A DNA stretch of 9,874 nucleotides from Bacteroidales bacterium (GCA_003557965.1 PWND01000030.1:1-9874), one strand, 5' to 3'; counted from the stretch's first letter, positions 1 through 6,416 are shown. Translations and numbers: made by a program. Notes: a model not told the origin generated them from the sequence alone.

Positions 1-299
1 GAAATGCAGTACAGGCTTATGATAAAGATAAAGTAGCTGTTATTGATATAATCTTATACGAAGAACAAAACTATTATTGTGTTGAGGTTAGAGATTACGG
101 GCATGGCATAAGAGAAGAGTTTAAAAAGAATATTTTTCAGCCTTATTTCACTACAAAAACAGGGGGCCTTGGGCTTGGCTTAGCTATGGTTAAGAATATA
201 ATAAATGGATTTGGCGGCGTTGCAGCATTTGAAAGCAAAGAAGGCGAAGGCTCTTCCTTTTACTTAAAACTACCAAAGAAATACTCTGGAAAAGAATAA
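1..299 (+). CDS. Sensor histidine kinase, C-terminal ATP-binding domain (5' end outside window)
   Basis: This is the last 98 codons of a histidine kinase, read in the frame whose first complete codon is at base 3 and ending at TAA 297-299. Only the HATPase_c domain is visible. It has the N box (NAVQA, bases 3-17, Asn for Mg-ATP), the G1 box (RDYGHGI, Asp codon 93-95), an F box (IFQPYFTTK) and the glycine-rich G2 box (GGLGLGLAMVKNII, from base 162), then a last strand ending in FYLKLPKK. The PYFTTK-GLGLAMVKNII wording resembles NtrB/NtrY-like kinases. The phosphoacceptor His and any sensor domain lie upstream, so the signal is unknown. There is no receiver domain after the ATPase, so the partner regulator is a separate gene. 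The stop lies 11 bases from the end of the opposing butyrate kinase gene, and no terminator hairpin is seen between them. Confidence 0.9.
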   Translation, partial: NAVQAYDKDKVAVIDIILYEEQNYYCVEVRDYGHGIREEFKKNIFQPYFTTKTGGLGLGLAMVKNIINGFGGVAAFESKEGEGSSFYLKLPKKYSGKE

Positions 300-310
300 T
301 TAATTAATAC

Positions 311-1393
311 CTATTCGTACACCAAAATTTCAGCTTCATCATTTAGCACCATATTACCGTTCATTGCCAGTGCACGCATTTCGTCTTCTCCCGGATAAAC
401 ATATATTGGAGCAATATATCTGATTCTGTCAGAAACACTTTCAATAAAAGGTTTTCCATAAGCAATTCCGCCCGTAAGAAGGATAGCATCTACCTTTCCT
501 TTTAAGACGGTAGCCATGGCGCCAATTTCTTTTGCAACCTGGTATGCCATTGCTTCCTGGATGAGCTTTGCCTTTTCATCGCCTGATTCAGCAAGCTTCT
601 CAACTTCATAAGCATCGTTAGTACCCAGGTAAGCAACAAATCCGCCTTTGCCTGTAATCATTTTTTTTACTTCATCATGAGTAAATTTCCCGCTAAAACA
701 CAGCTTTGCTAAAGCTCCGCTTGGCAAAGTGCCGCTTCTTTCCGGAGAAAAAGGGCCTTCTCCATCTAACGCCTGGTTAACATCAATAACACGTCCCTGC
801 CTATGCGCACCAACACTAATACCTCCGCCCAGGTGGGCAATAATAAGGTTTAGTGCTTCGTATATTTGTGAAACAGATTTTGCATTTTGGCGGGCAATTG
901 CCTTTTGGTTTAAAGCATGAAAAATGGAAATTCTCTCAAATTCTGGATGTCCCGAAATTCGTGCTATTGGCTCTAATTCATCTACAACCACAGGATCAGC
1001 AATAAAAGCACGTGCATTACCGATTGTATCGGCAAGCTCTTTTGCAATTAATCCGCCTAAATTACTGGCATGCTCTCCTAATATTCCTATTTTTAAATCT
1101 CTTTCAAGCGCCTCGTTTACCTCGTAAATGCCTGATTTAATGGGCTTTACAAGGCCACCACGGCCTACTATAATCCTTATATCGTTTAATATAATACCTG
1201 CTCCCTCTAATTCATTTAAAATGGTTGTTTTTCTAAATTCGTACTGGTCGGTAATCTTTTTAAACCTGGAAATATCTTCGGCTTTATGCTTAATGTTTTT
1301 TAAAAACAAATCCTTGGCTTTGTTAAATACAGCAATCTTTGTTGATGTAGAGCCGGGATTTATTGCTAAAATTAAGCCTTTACTTTCTTTCAT
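311..1393 (-). CDS. buk: Butyrate kinase
   Basis: Cytoplasmic enzyme of the acetate kinase/ASKHA fold that converts butyryl phosphate and ADP to butyrate and ATP, the energy-yielding last step of butyrate formation. The 360 residues match the family's usual length. Visible motifs are the N-terminal phosphate-binding loop NPGSTSTKIAVF (12-23), HLGGGISVGAH (187-197), LLTGGIAYGK (305-314) and the C-terminal VYPGEDEMRALA segment (332-343). The ATG was chosen because the phosphate loop follows it directly, and no Shine-Dalgarno is present. The gene lies downstream of ptb on the same strand with 224 bases between. That gap has no exact TAnnTTTG motif in this orientation, which favours read-through from ptb. 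The family also includes branched-chain carboxylate kinases, so isobutyrate or isovalerate could be substrates. Sequence alone does not settle specificity. Confidence 0.95.
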   Translation of the reverse strand: MKESKGLILAINPGSTSTKIAVFNKAKDLFLKNIKHKAEDISRFKKITDQYEFRKTTILNELEGAGIILNDIRIIVGRGGLVKPIKSGIYEVNEALERDLKIGILGEHASNLGGLIAKELADTIGNARAFIADPVVVDELEPIARISGHPEFERISIFHALNQKAIARQNAKSVSQIYEALNLIIAHLGGGISVGAHRQGRVIDVNQALDGEGPFSPERSGTLPSGALAKLCFSGKFTHDEVKKMITGKGGFVAYLGTNDAYEVEKLAESGDEKAKLIQEAMAYQVAKEIGAMATVLKGKVDAILLTGGIAYGKPFIESVSDRIRYIAPIYVYPGEDEMRALAMNGNMVLNDEAEILVYE

Positions 1394-1617
1394 CTGTATA
1401 AGTGATATTTATTAAGCTATTTTAATTTTTCTTTCGTGTTCAAGAATACAATCTCAAGTACTTATAATTTGATTTGCATCAAGATGCTTGCACCGCTATT
1501 GCGAAAAAACTTTATTAGTAACATTTTTGGTGAAATGACAGCTTATTTACAAATACTTCCGGTATAAGCAAGAATTTTACTGCGATTATTTATATTCTAT
1601 AATTCTTACCAATATAA
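1394..1617 (-). other. ptb-buk intergenic region with small dyads, no clear promoter or terminator
   Basis: The 224-base spacer is AT-rich and codes for nothing I can support. It has two small symmetric elements: AAGTACTT at 1456-1463 (perfect 8-bp palindrome) and GCATC-AA-GATGC at 1476-1487. The second has a 2-base loop, too short for an RNA hairpin, so it would matter only as a protein site. There is no TAnnTTTG on the minus strand and no stem followed by a T-run. I infer that ptb and buk share a transcript, with an unusually long spacer. Confidence 0.35.
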
Positions 1618-2511
1618 TTAAACAGCCGCCGCTAAAGCTATACTGTCAAGTTTTGCTTTATCAGTGTCAGCTCTTGATGTGAGTACAATAGGAGCTTTGG
1701 CACCAACAATTACTGCAGCAATTTCTGCTTTAGAAAAATAAATAAAGGTTTTATATATTGCATTAGCAGCATCAATGTCATCAGCTATTAGCAAGTCAGC
1801 ATCACCGGCTACAGGGCTTTTTATTCCTTTCTTTTTTGCACTTTTTTCACTAATGGCATTATCAAAAGCAAGTGGCCCATCCAGTACACAATTTTTAATT
1901 TGTCCGCGATCATTCATTTTTGCTAAAATGGCAGCTTCCGTACTTGATTTCATGTTGAAATTAACAGTCTCAGCTGCACTTAATAATGCAGCTTTTGGAT
2001 TGCTTATGCCAAGTTTATTCAAATATCCAACAGCATTCTTTATTAGCGATACCTTGCCCTGAATATCCGGTGCAATGTTCATGGCAGCGTCCGTTAATGC
2101 AATTATTTTGTGGTACTCCGGCACCTCAAAAAGAGCAAGATGAGATAATAATTCACCGCTGCGCAAACCCCATTCTTTGTTTAAAACTGCACGTAAAAGG
2201 TTGGCTGTTCCTAAGTTCCCCTTCATTACAATGTCGGCCTTCTTTTCACTTACCATTCTTACGGCAACTTCTGCAGCAGCATTTACTTCAGGTTCATTAA
2301 TTACTTCGTAAGGACTTAAATCTATTGATTTTTCCTTAGATATTACTGTAATCTTTTTTTCATCGCCAACTAATACAACATCAATTATCCCGTTTTTATA
2401 TGCATTAGTAACGGCCGCCATAGCATCAGCATCGTGGGCTGCTGCTAAAACAAGTCTTTTTTTTGTATTGGCTTTTGCTAATTTGTGGAGGTCTGATAAA
2501 CTTTTGAGCAT
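1618..2511 (-). CDS. ptb: Phosphate butyryltransferase
   Basis: Cytoplasmic acyltransferase of the PTA/PTB family (PF01515) that exchanges CoA for phosphate on butyryl-CoA, giving the butyryl phosphate used by butyrate kinase. The 297 residues span a whole family member. Recognisable stretches are AAAHDADAMAAV (23-34), IVMKGNLGTANLLRAVLN (94-111), IIALTDAAMNIAPDI (136-150), AALLSAAETVN (174-184) and the conserved DGPLAFDNAIS (211-221). The region around VAGDADLLIADDIDAAN (234-250) and IVGAKAPIVLTSRADT (268-283) is typical of Ptb rather than the longer phosphate acetyltransferases. The pairing with buk makes the butyryl assignment firmer than either gene alone. No Shine-Dalgarno is present. 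A -7 motif lies 38 bases before the ATG, and the terminator at 2696-2731 insulates the gene from hsp20. Confidence 0.95.
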   Translation of the reverse strand: MLKSLSDLHKLAKANTKKRLVLAAAHDADAMAAVTNAYKNGIIDVVLVGDEKKITVISKEKSIDLSPYEVINEPEVNAAAEVAVRMVSEKKADIVMKGNLGTANLLRAVLNKEWGLRSGELLSHLALFEVPEYHKIIALTDAAMNIAPDIQGKVSLIKNAVGYLNKLGISNPKAALLSAAETVNFNMKSSTEAAILAKMNDRGQIKNCVLDGPLAFDNAISEKSAKKKGIKSPVAGDADLLIADDIDAANAIYKTFIYFSKAEIAAVIVGAKAPIVLTSRADTDKAKLDSIALAAAV

Positions 2512-2549
2512 TTATAAATATGTGTTTTTATGTTAAAAAAATTTTTGCT

Positions 2550-2557
2550 CAAAAGTA
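2550..2557 (-). promoter_or_regulatory. Candidate Bacteroidota -7 promoter element for ptb-buk
   Basis: On the minus strand this reads TACTTTTG, an exact match to TAnnTTTG, 38 bases before the ptb ATG. No TTG or TTTG lies 17-23 bases upstream, so only half of the promoter is supported. It sits in an A/T-run region where chance matches are easier. Confidence 0.4.
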
Positions 2558-2695
2558 CAAAAAAAATTCTTTTGTAACCTACGTATTTTATACTATTTGA
2601 GTAAAATATGAAAAAATATACATATAATGAAGACGATAGCAATAGCTAGTACAAAAAAAATATTGTTATCACACACAGGCGTAGGTATATAACAG

Positions 2696-2731
2696 AGAAA
2701 AACCTTGAAATACTAATTTTATTTCAAGGTT
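2696..2731 (-). terminator. Intrinsic terminator of hsp20
   Basis: Perfect 11-bp inverted repeat AACCTTGAAAT (2701-2711) / ATTTCAAGGTT (2721-2731) with a 9-base loop. Read on the minus strand, the stem is followed at once by a T-rich tail that runs on from GGTT into TTTCTC. It lies about 40 bases past the hsp20 stop. On the plus strand the stem is followed by ATGATTTTAAAG with no T-run, so it should act in one direction and separate hsp20 from ptb-buk. Confidence 0.8.
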
Positions 2732-2772
2732 ATGATTTTAAAGTGTTAAAAATTTAGCGTCAGAAAGGCACT

Positions 2773-3198
2773 TTAAGAAATACTTATGCTCTTTTGAATT
2801 TTTGCTTTTTCGGCATCTGCTTTCGGAACAGAAACTATCAAAATCCCTTTTTCGTAAGCAGCTTTTATTTTATCAATATTTGTTTCTTTTGGAATAACAA
2901 AAGAACGTGTAAATGACTCAGGGTAAAACTCTTGCCTGATATAGTTTTCAGAATCAGAATCGTATTCTTTTGCTTCATAACTAACTTTTAACAAGTTGTT
3001 TTCAATAGAAATATCCAAATCTTTCTTTTCTACACCAGGAAAAGCAATTTGAATTTCAAATGAGCCTTCTCTCTCAAAAATATTTGTTGCCGGCATGCAA
3101 CCACAATTCTTTCCAAGGTTTGTAGAGTTGTCGGTTTCAGTAAAATTATCCAACATTCTTGAAATGTAAGGGCTAGTGCGCCATTTAATAATAGTCAT
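2773..3198 (-). CDS. Small heat-shock protein, Hsp20/alpha-crystallin family
   Basis: ATP-independent holdase chaperone of the cytoplasm that binds unfolding proteins for later refolding. The 141 residues are a normal length for bacterial Hsp20. The alpha-crystallin domain starts at MPATNIFEREGSFEIQIAFPGV (35-56) and continues through DLDISIENNLLKVS (60-73). It ends with the family signature AAYEKGILIVSVPK (113-126), whose A-x5-G-I-L core is standard. The C-terminal ISI (138-140) is the IxI motif used for oligomer assembly. The N-terminal arm contains a CGC pair (C32, C34), which is uncommon, and could allow redox or metal sensitivity, though this is a guess. It is the only gene in the window with a strong Shine-Dalgarno. 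It stands alone, with its own terminator and a long upstream region that carries paired dyads. Confidence 0.95.
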   Translation of the reverse strand: MTIIKWRTSPYISRMLDNFTETDNSTNLGKNCGCMPATNIFEREGSFEIQIAFPGVEKKDLDISIENNLLKVSYEAKEYDSDSENYIRQEFYPESFTRSFVIPKETNIDKIKAAYEKGILIVSVPKADAEKAKIQKSISIS

Positions 3199-3206
3199 AA
3201 TATTGT

Positions 3207-3212
3207 CCTCCT
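3207..3212 (-). promoter_or_regulatory. Strong Shine-Dalgarno of hsp20
   Basis: Reads AGGAGG on the minus strand, 8 bases before the ATG, which fixes that start. None of the other seven genes whose start is in the window has a comparable site, as is usual in Bacteroidota, so hsp20 stands out. Confidence 0.85.
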
Positions 3213-3297
3213 ATGTTTTGTTATTATTAATCAGTTTATTTCTTTTTGGTGATTGGATATCAAAAACAAATCCAAACGCCAACCCCTTATTTTTTAA

Positions 3298-3308
3298 GAC
3301 AAATTGTC
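3298..3308. promoter_or_regulatory. Putative operator, proximal copy
   Basis: GACAA-A-TTGTC is a perfect 11-bp dyad followed by ACCAAA. It shares 14 of 17 positions with the distal copy (consensus GWCAAAWTGWCACCAAA). Its centre lies 105 bases before the hsp20 ATG. The binding protein is unknown. Confidence 0.45.
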
Positions 3309-3337
3309 ACCAAATTGTGTGAGCCTCAATCAATTAT

Positions 3338-3352
3338 GTGTCAAAATGACAC
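3338..3352. promoter_or_regulatory. Putative operator, distal copy
   Basis: GTGTCA-AAA-TGACAC is a perfect 15-base inverted repeat followed by CAAAAAA. Its centre is 42 bp, or four helical turns, from the proximal copy, so both would face the same side of the DNA. This is the usual geometry for cooperative binding. Confidence 0.5.
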
Positions 3353-3539
3353 CAAAAAAGGAGTTTAAAACAATGTGAAGAAAAGCAGTTTGTATTGAAT
3401 CAGATACAAGTATTGCCATAAGCCACAGATAATAAACTACATACAACAACAAAAAGGATTAATAAAAAATATGCCTGAACATAAAACAGAAATAATAAAC
3501 ATTTTTAAATATTTATCATGCCAGACATTTAAAAGTCAA

Positions 3540-3547
3540 TAAATTTG
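3540..3547 (+). promoter_or_regulatory. Candidate -7 promoter element of the YbhN-like gene
   Basis: TAAATTTG matches TAnnTTTG exactly, 23 bases before the ATG. No TTG lies at a suitable -33 distance, so support is partial. Confidence 0.4.
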
Positions 3548-3570
3548 CAAATTCAAAATAACACTTATAA

Positions 3571-4665
3571 ATGGATAGCCAGCAAAGGAAAATACTGACT
3601 TTTTTTAGCATTAAAAGAATTATAATTCCTGTAATTCTTGGTTTGGGAGTTGCAACCTTTTTGTTTATAAGAGGATTTGATAAAGAAGCATTTGAAGGCG
3701 TACAGTGGCTAACACAGTCGTATTTTTACATTTTTCTTGCTTTATGCCTAATGGTGGTAAGAGATGTTGCGTATATGTATAGGCTTAGAGTAGTTACTGA
3801 CGGGCAGTTATCATGGAGAAAATGCTTTGAGGTAATTATGCTGTGGGAGTTTGGCTCAGCTGTTACTCCGTCTATTATTGGTGGTTCAGCAATTGCTTTA
3901 TTTTTATTGAGAAAGGAGGGGATTAACATGGGCCGGACTACAGCGATAGTTATGACCACAGCGCTTCTTGATGAATTGTTCTATATTATTATGGTTCCCG
4001 TAGTTATATTAATAGTTGGTACTCATAGCTTATTTGTTACTGATGCCGGAGAATATGTTTTGTTTGATACCAGGTTTGGAACTCAAGGTGTATTTATAAT
4101 AGGATATGTTTTTATACTAATACTTACCAGCATAATTCTGTATGGGATTTTTATAAACCCCTGGGGCTCAAAAAGATTGTTGATGATAGTTTTTTCATTA
4201 CCGTTTTTAAAAAAGTACAGAAGAAAAGCCGTAGAAACAGGAAATGAAATAATTATTACTTCTAAAGAAATGAAAGGCAAGCCACTTTCCTTTTGGATAA
4301 AGGCTTTTGCAGGCACATTCTTTTCATGGACAGCTCGATTTTGGGTAGTGAATTGCTTGATTTTGGCTTTTGTGGCAGGTGGAGATCAGTTTTTAATTTA
4401 TGCAAGGCAATTAGTTATGTGGGTTATATTACTAATCAGCCCGACACCCGGAAGCAGTGGAGTAGCTGAAATTGCGTTTAGCGGGTTTTTTGCTGATTTT
4501 ATTCCGGAAGGCCTTGTCCCTGCTTTAAGTGTATTGTGGCGTGTAATTAGTTATTATCCTTACTTATTTATTGGTGTTATAGTTCTTCCTCACTGGCTTA
4601 ACAGGGTGCGAAAACAGAAAGATGTTCAAAAAAAGCAAAGCGATAAAATGATAAAGCCTATTTAA
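3571..4665 (+). CDS. Multi-pass membrane protein, LPG-synthase TM / YbhN family
   Basis: Inner-membrane protein of the lysylphosphatidylglycerol synthase transmembrane family (PF03706, the flippase-like half of MprF; also YbhN and AglD). The 364 residues carry several hydrophobic spans, clearest at about 16-34, 51-64, 122-150, 172-195, 244-269, 278-290 and 329-341. The family signature appears as PTPGSSGVAE (291-300), and an early conserved stretch reads WEFGSAVTPSIIGGSAIALFLL (92-113). There is no soluble aminoacyl-transferase domain, so it is not a full MprF. A role in moving or handling a lipid is inferred, not shown. The next gene, 87 bases downstream on the same strand, is a phospholipase D-type enzyme. 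The same two families sit together in E. coli (ybhN beside clsB/ybhO). No Shine-Dalgarno is present. The charged, lysine-rich tail (346-361) should be cytoplasmic. Confidence 0.85.
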   Translation: MDSQQRKILTFFSIKRIIIPVILGLGVATFLFIRGFDKEAFEGVQWLTQSYFYIFLALCLMVVRDVAYMYRLRVVTDGQLSWRKCFEVIMLWEFGSAVTPSIIGGSAIALFLLRKEGINMGRTTAIVMTTALLDELFYIIMVPVVILIVGTHSLFVTDAGEYVLFDTRFGTQGVFIIGYVFILILTSIILYGIFINPWGSKRLLMIVFSLPFLKKYRRKAVETGNEIIITSKEMKGKPLSFWIKAFAGTFFSWTARFWVVNCLILAFVAGGDQFLIYARQLVMWVILLISPTPGSSGVAEIAFSGFFADFIPEGLVPALSVLWRVISYYPYLFIGVIVLPHWLNRVRKQKDVQKKQSDKMIKPI

Positions 4666-4696
4666 ATACTTAATTTAAAAATATTTTATCTGCTTA

Positions 4697-4727
4697 TTGA
4701 TTTAATAAAACTTTATTAATATTTTTG
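4697..4727 (+). promoter_or_regulatory. Promoter of the phospholipase D gene, Bacteroidota type
   Basis: TTG at 4697-4699, a 20-base spacer, then TATTTTTG at 4720-4727, an exact TAnnTTTG. This is the best complete -33/-7 pair in the window and lies 25 bases before the ATG, so the gene can be expressed apart from the upstream membrane-protein gene. Confidence 0.6.
4702..4719. promoter_or_regulatory. Palindrome filling the promoter spacer, putative operator
   Basis: TTAATAAA-AC-TTTATTAA is a perfect 8-bp inverted repeat with a 2-base centre. It occupies nearly the whole spacer between the -33 and -7 elements. A protein bound here would block or remodel the promoter. It is pure A/T apart from one C, so a chance origin is possible. 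Confidence 0.35.
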
Positions 4728-4752
4728 AAAATGTATTAAATCAGTAGTTTTT

Positions 4753-5832
4753 ATGGATAAATGTGCTGAAAATCTCCAGATTAAACTAATATCGGACCCA
4801 TTTAAATACTTCTCTGCTATACTTAAGGATATCGAGGAAGCAAAGAGTCATATTTATATTGAGATCTACAGATTTACTACAGACCCTATTGGAACACGAT
4901 TCAGGGATTATTTAATCAAAAAGGTAAAACAGGGAGTTAAGGTAAAATTATTAATTGATTCATGGGGTGCATCATCAAACTACAGTTTTTTTTCCGACTT
5001 TACAGATGCCGGCGGAGAGCTTAGATTTTTTAAAAAAATACGCATCAGCTGGGACACATTTACAAAGAACCATAGAAGAGACCACAGAAAGGTTTTTGTA
5101 ATAGATGATCAAATTACATATATCGGGTCAGGAAATATATCCGCATACTCCTTAAACTGGAGAGAATCAATGTTTCGCATAAAAGGCGACATTGCGAAAA
5201 AGTTTTCCAAAATATTTCACCAAAATTACGAGCTATACAACAAGTTTTTTTATGATAAGAATGAATACACAAAGAGTGTTGATTATCATAATTATCAAAT
5301 ATTGAGAGATGTACCATCAATAATTTTTCAACCTGTACAAAAAAAACTTTTAAGGCTAATTAATACTGCAAAAAAGGAAATCTTTATAGAAACACCATAT
5401 TTTTTACCGGGAAGCAACCTTAGAAAAGCCCTGATGGATGCAGCAGACAGGGGAGTTAACGTAAACATTATTATTCCCAAAAAATCAGACATAGGAGTAA
5501 TGGATATTCTGTCGGGAAGATATTTTGGAGAGCTGTCAAAGCATAATGTCCAAATATTCTTCTACATGCCGCAAAACCTTCATGCAAAAATCTTTATGGT
5601 TGACAGACGTGCCTTTGTAGTAGGTTCATCAAATTTTGACTACAGAAGCTTCAGATATCAACATGAAATATGCCTATATGGAGAAAACAAGTCTTTGATT
5701 CGACAAATTGTTAACCATGTTAATGAAACGATAAAAAACTCAGATCCTTTTGACTATGAAGCATGGACAAACAGGCCGATAATGCAGAGATTTTTTGAAA
5801 GGCTGCTGGTGCCTTTCAGGCACTTTTTCTAA
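4753..5832 (+). CDS. Phospholipase D-superfamily enzyme, cardiolipin synthase-like (ClsB type)
   Basis: Two-HKD enzyme likely to join or exchange phosphatidyl groups, making cardiolipin or a related phospholipid at the membrane. Both catalytic motifs are intact: H111-x-K113-x4-D118 followed by GSGNIS, and H277-x-K279-x4-D284 followed by GSSNFDYRSF. Its 359 residues lack the two N-terminal transmembrane helices of ClsA-type synthases. This, with the upstream YbhN-like gene, points to the shorter ClsB type. The pattern IYIEIYRFTTDPIG near 34-47 and ETPYFLPG (213-220) are typical of bacterial cardiolipin synthases. The start is the ATG 25 bases after a good promoter, and no Shine-Dalgarno is present. 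The last eight codons contain a terminator hairpin. A phosphatidyltransferase or phospholipase with another substrate remains possible. Confidence 0.88.
   Translation: MDKCAENLQIKLISDPFKYFSAILKDIEEAKSHIYIEIYRFTTDPIGTRFRDYLIKKVKQGVKVKLLIDSWGASSNYSFFSDFTDAGGELRFFKKIRISWDTFTKNHRRDHRKVFVIDDQITYIGSGNISAYSLNWRESMFRIKGDIAKKFSKIFHQNYELYNKFFYDKNEYTKSVDYHNYQILRDVPSIIFQPVQKKLLRLINTAKKEIFIETPYFLPGSNLRKALMDAADRGVNVNIIIPKKSDIGVMDILSGRYFGELSKHNVQIFFYMPQNLHAKIFMVDRRAFVVGSSNFDYRSFRYQHEICLYGENKSLIRQIVNHVNETIKNSDPFDYEAWTNRPIMQRFFERLLVPFRHFF
5809..5829 (+). terminator. Intrinsic terminator inside the 3' end of the phospholipase D coding region
   Basis: GTGCCT (5809-5814), loop TTC, AGGCAC (5818-5823), then TTTTTCT. 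The 6-bp stem is GC-rich, the loop is 3 bases and the T-run follows directly. The run ends just before the stop codon at 5830-5832. It serves only the plus strand, since the minus-strand reading has no T-run after the stem. Confidence 0.65.
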
Positions 5833-5840
5833 AGGCTAAT

Positions 5841-6416
5841 TTATCTTAACACCCTGCCTCCAAAAGCAAACCTGTCAGCATAATACCGTTGGTTTAAATT
5901 ATCAACAACTACACCTCTCGAAGAACTGGCGTGAGCAAAATAATCGTTACTTATATAAATACCTACATGAGAGATTCTGCGCCCGGTAATCCTGAAAAAA
6001 ACCAAATCACCCTCTCTCAGGCGACTTTTGCTGTTGATGCGCCTGCCGTTATTTACCATATCTGAAGTACTGCGGTCAAGATTAATTCCATATACTGTTC
6101 TATAAACGCTTTGTACAAATCCGGAACAATCTGCTCCCCTTCTTGTTGTCCCTCCATATAAATATGGCGTGCCAATCCACGAAATTATTTCTCTTAACAA
6201 ATCCGGATTTTCATCACCGTTTAATGTGTAACCCACCTTTTCAGAAAATTCATCATAATTATTATCGGCTACCTGCTCCATGTATAGCTCAAAATGCTTA
6301 CTGATACGGTCAGGCTCTGCAGTACGCCGGGGGCTGCGGCACCCGCTTAAAAGCAGCGAAGCTACTGATAAAACAAAAACAAAACTCAATAAATGCTTTT
6401 GAGATAGTAAGCTCAT
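5841..6416 (-). CDS. NlpC/P60-family lipoprotein peptidase
   Basis: Envelope-anchored cysteine peptidase expected to cut peptide stems of peptidoglycan, as in Spr/MepS and gamma-D-glutamyl-diamino-acid endopeptidases. The N-terminus is a lipoprotein signal: a hydrophobic stretch and lipobox LLSGC with lipidated Cys26, followed by basic residues. A linker of about 45 residues leads to the NlpC/P60 domain (about 74-191). The catalytic triad is complete: Cys97 in GADCSGF, His150 in ISHVGIY and His162 in YFAHASSS. WIGTPYLYGGTTRRGADCSGF is the classic entry to this fold. There are no SH3 or LysM domains, so it is a minimal single-domain enzyme. The gene converges on the phospholipase D gene with 8 bases between stops and diverges from ruvB. 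No Shine-Dalgarno is present. Whether it acts in wall growth or in turnover is unknown. Confidence 0.92.
   Translation of the reverse strand: MSLLSQKHLLSFVFVLSVASLLLSGCRSPRRTAEPDRISKHFELYMEQVADNNYDEFSEKVGYTLNGDENPDLLREIISWIGTPYLYGGTTRRGADCSGFVQSVYRTVYGINLDRSTSDMVNNGRRINSKSRLREGDLVFFRITGRRISHVGIYISNDYFAHASSSRGVVVDNLNQRYYADRFAFGGRVLR

Larger units (their letters stand above)
3213..3570. other. Long divergent intergenic region, hsp20 upstream control and membrane-protein promoter
   Basis: This non-coding stretch separates hsp20 (-) from the membrane-protein gene (+). It contains two related dyads (3298-3308 and 3338-3352) and a -7 motif at 3540-3547 for the plus-strand gene, all listed separately. 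On the minus strand, between the dyads and the hsp20 ATG, no TAnnTTTG occurs, and no sigma-54 GG-N10-GC pair was found in the segment 3240-3297. Bases 3361-3539 are A-rich and show no ORF, hairpin or repeat that I can support. Confidence 0.5.

Noticed and set aside
729..1415. Plus-strand open frames opposite the butyrate kinase gene
   Set aside because: They lie antisense to a full, motif-bearing gene, show no recognisable domain, and have composition typical of a reverse-strand shadow.
1570..1607. AAGAATT / AATTCTT repeat just after ptb as a terminator
   Set aside because: The arms are 24 bases apart, the stem is A/T-rich, and no T-run follows on the minus strand.
1775..2300. Two plus-strand open frames opposite ptb
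   Set aside because: They are antisense to an intact phosphate butyryltransferase, with no signal of their own.
2579..2686. CCTACG and CGTAGG inverted pair about 100 bases apart between ptb and hsp20
   Set aside because: It is a short match over a long distance with no supporting structure between; consistent with chance.
3240..3297. Sigma-54 promoter for hsp20 (TTGGCG…TTTG on the minus strand)
   Set aside because: The GG is present, but the position 10 bases on is TG, not the required GC.
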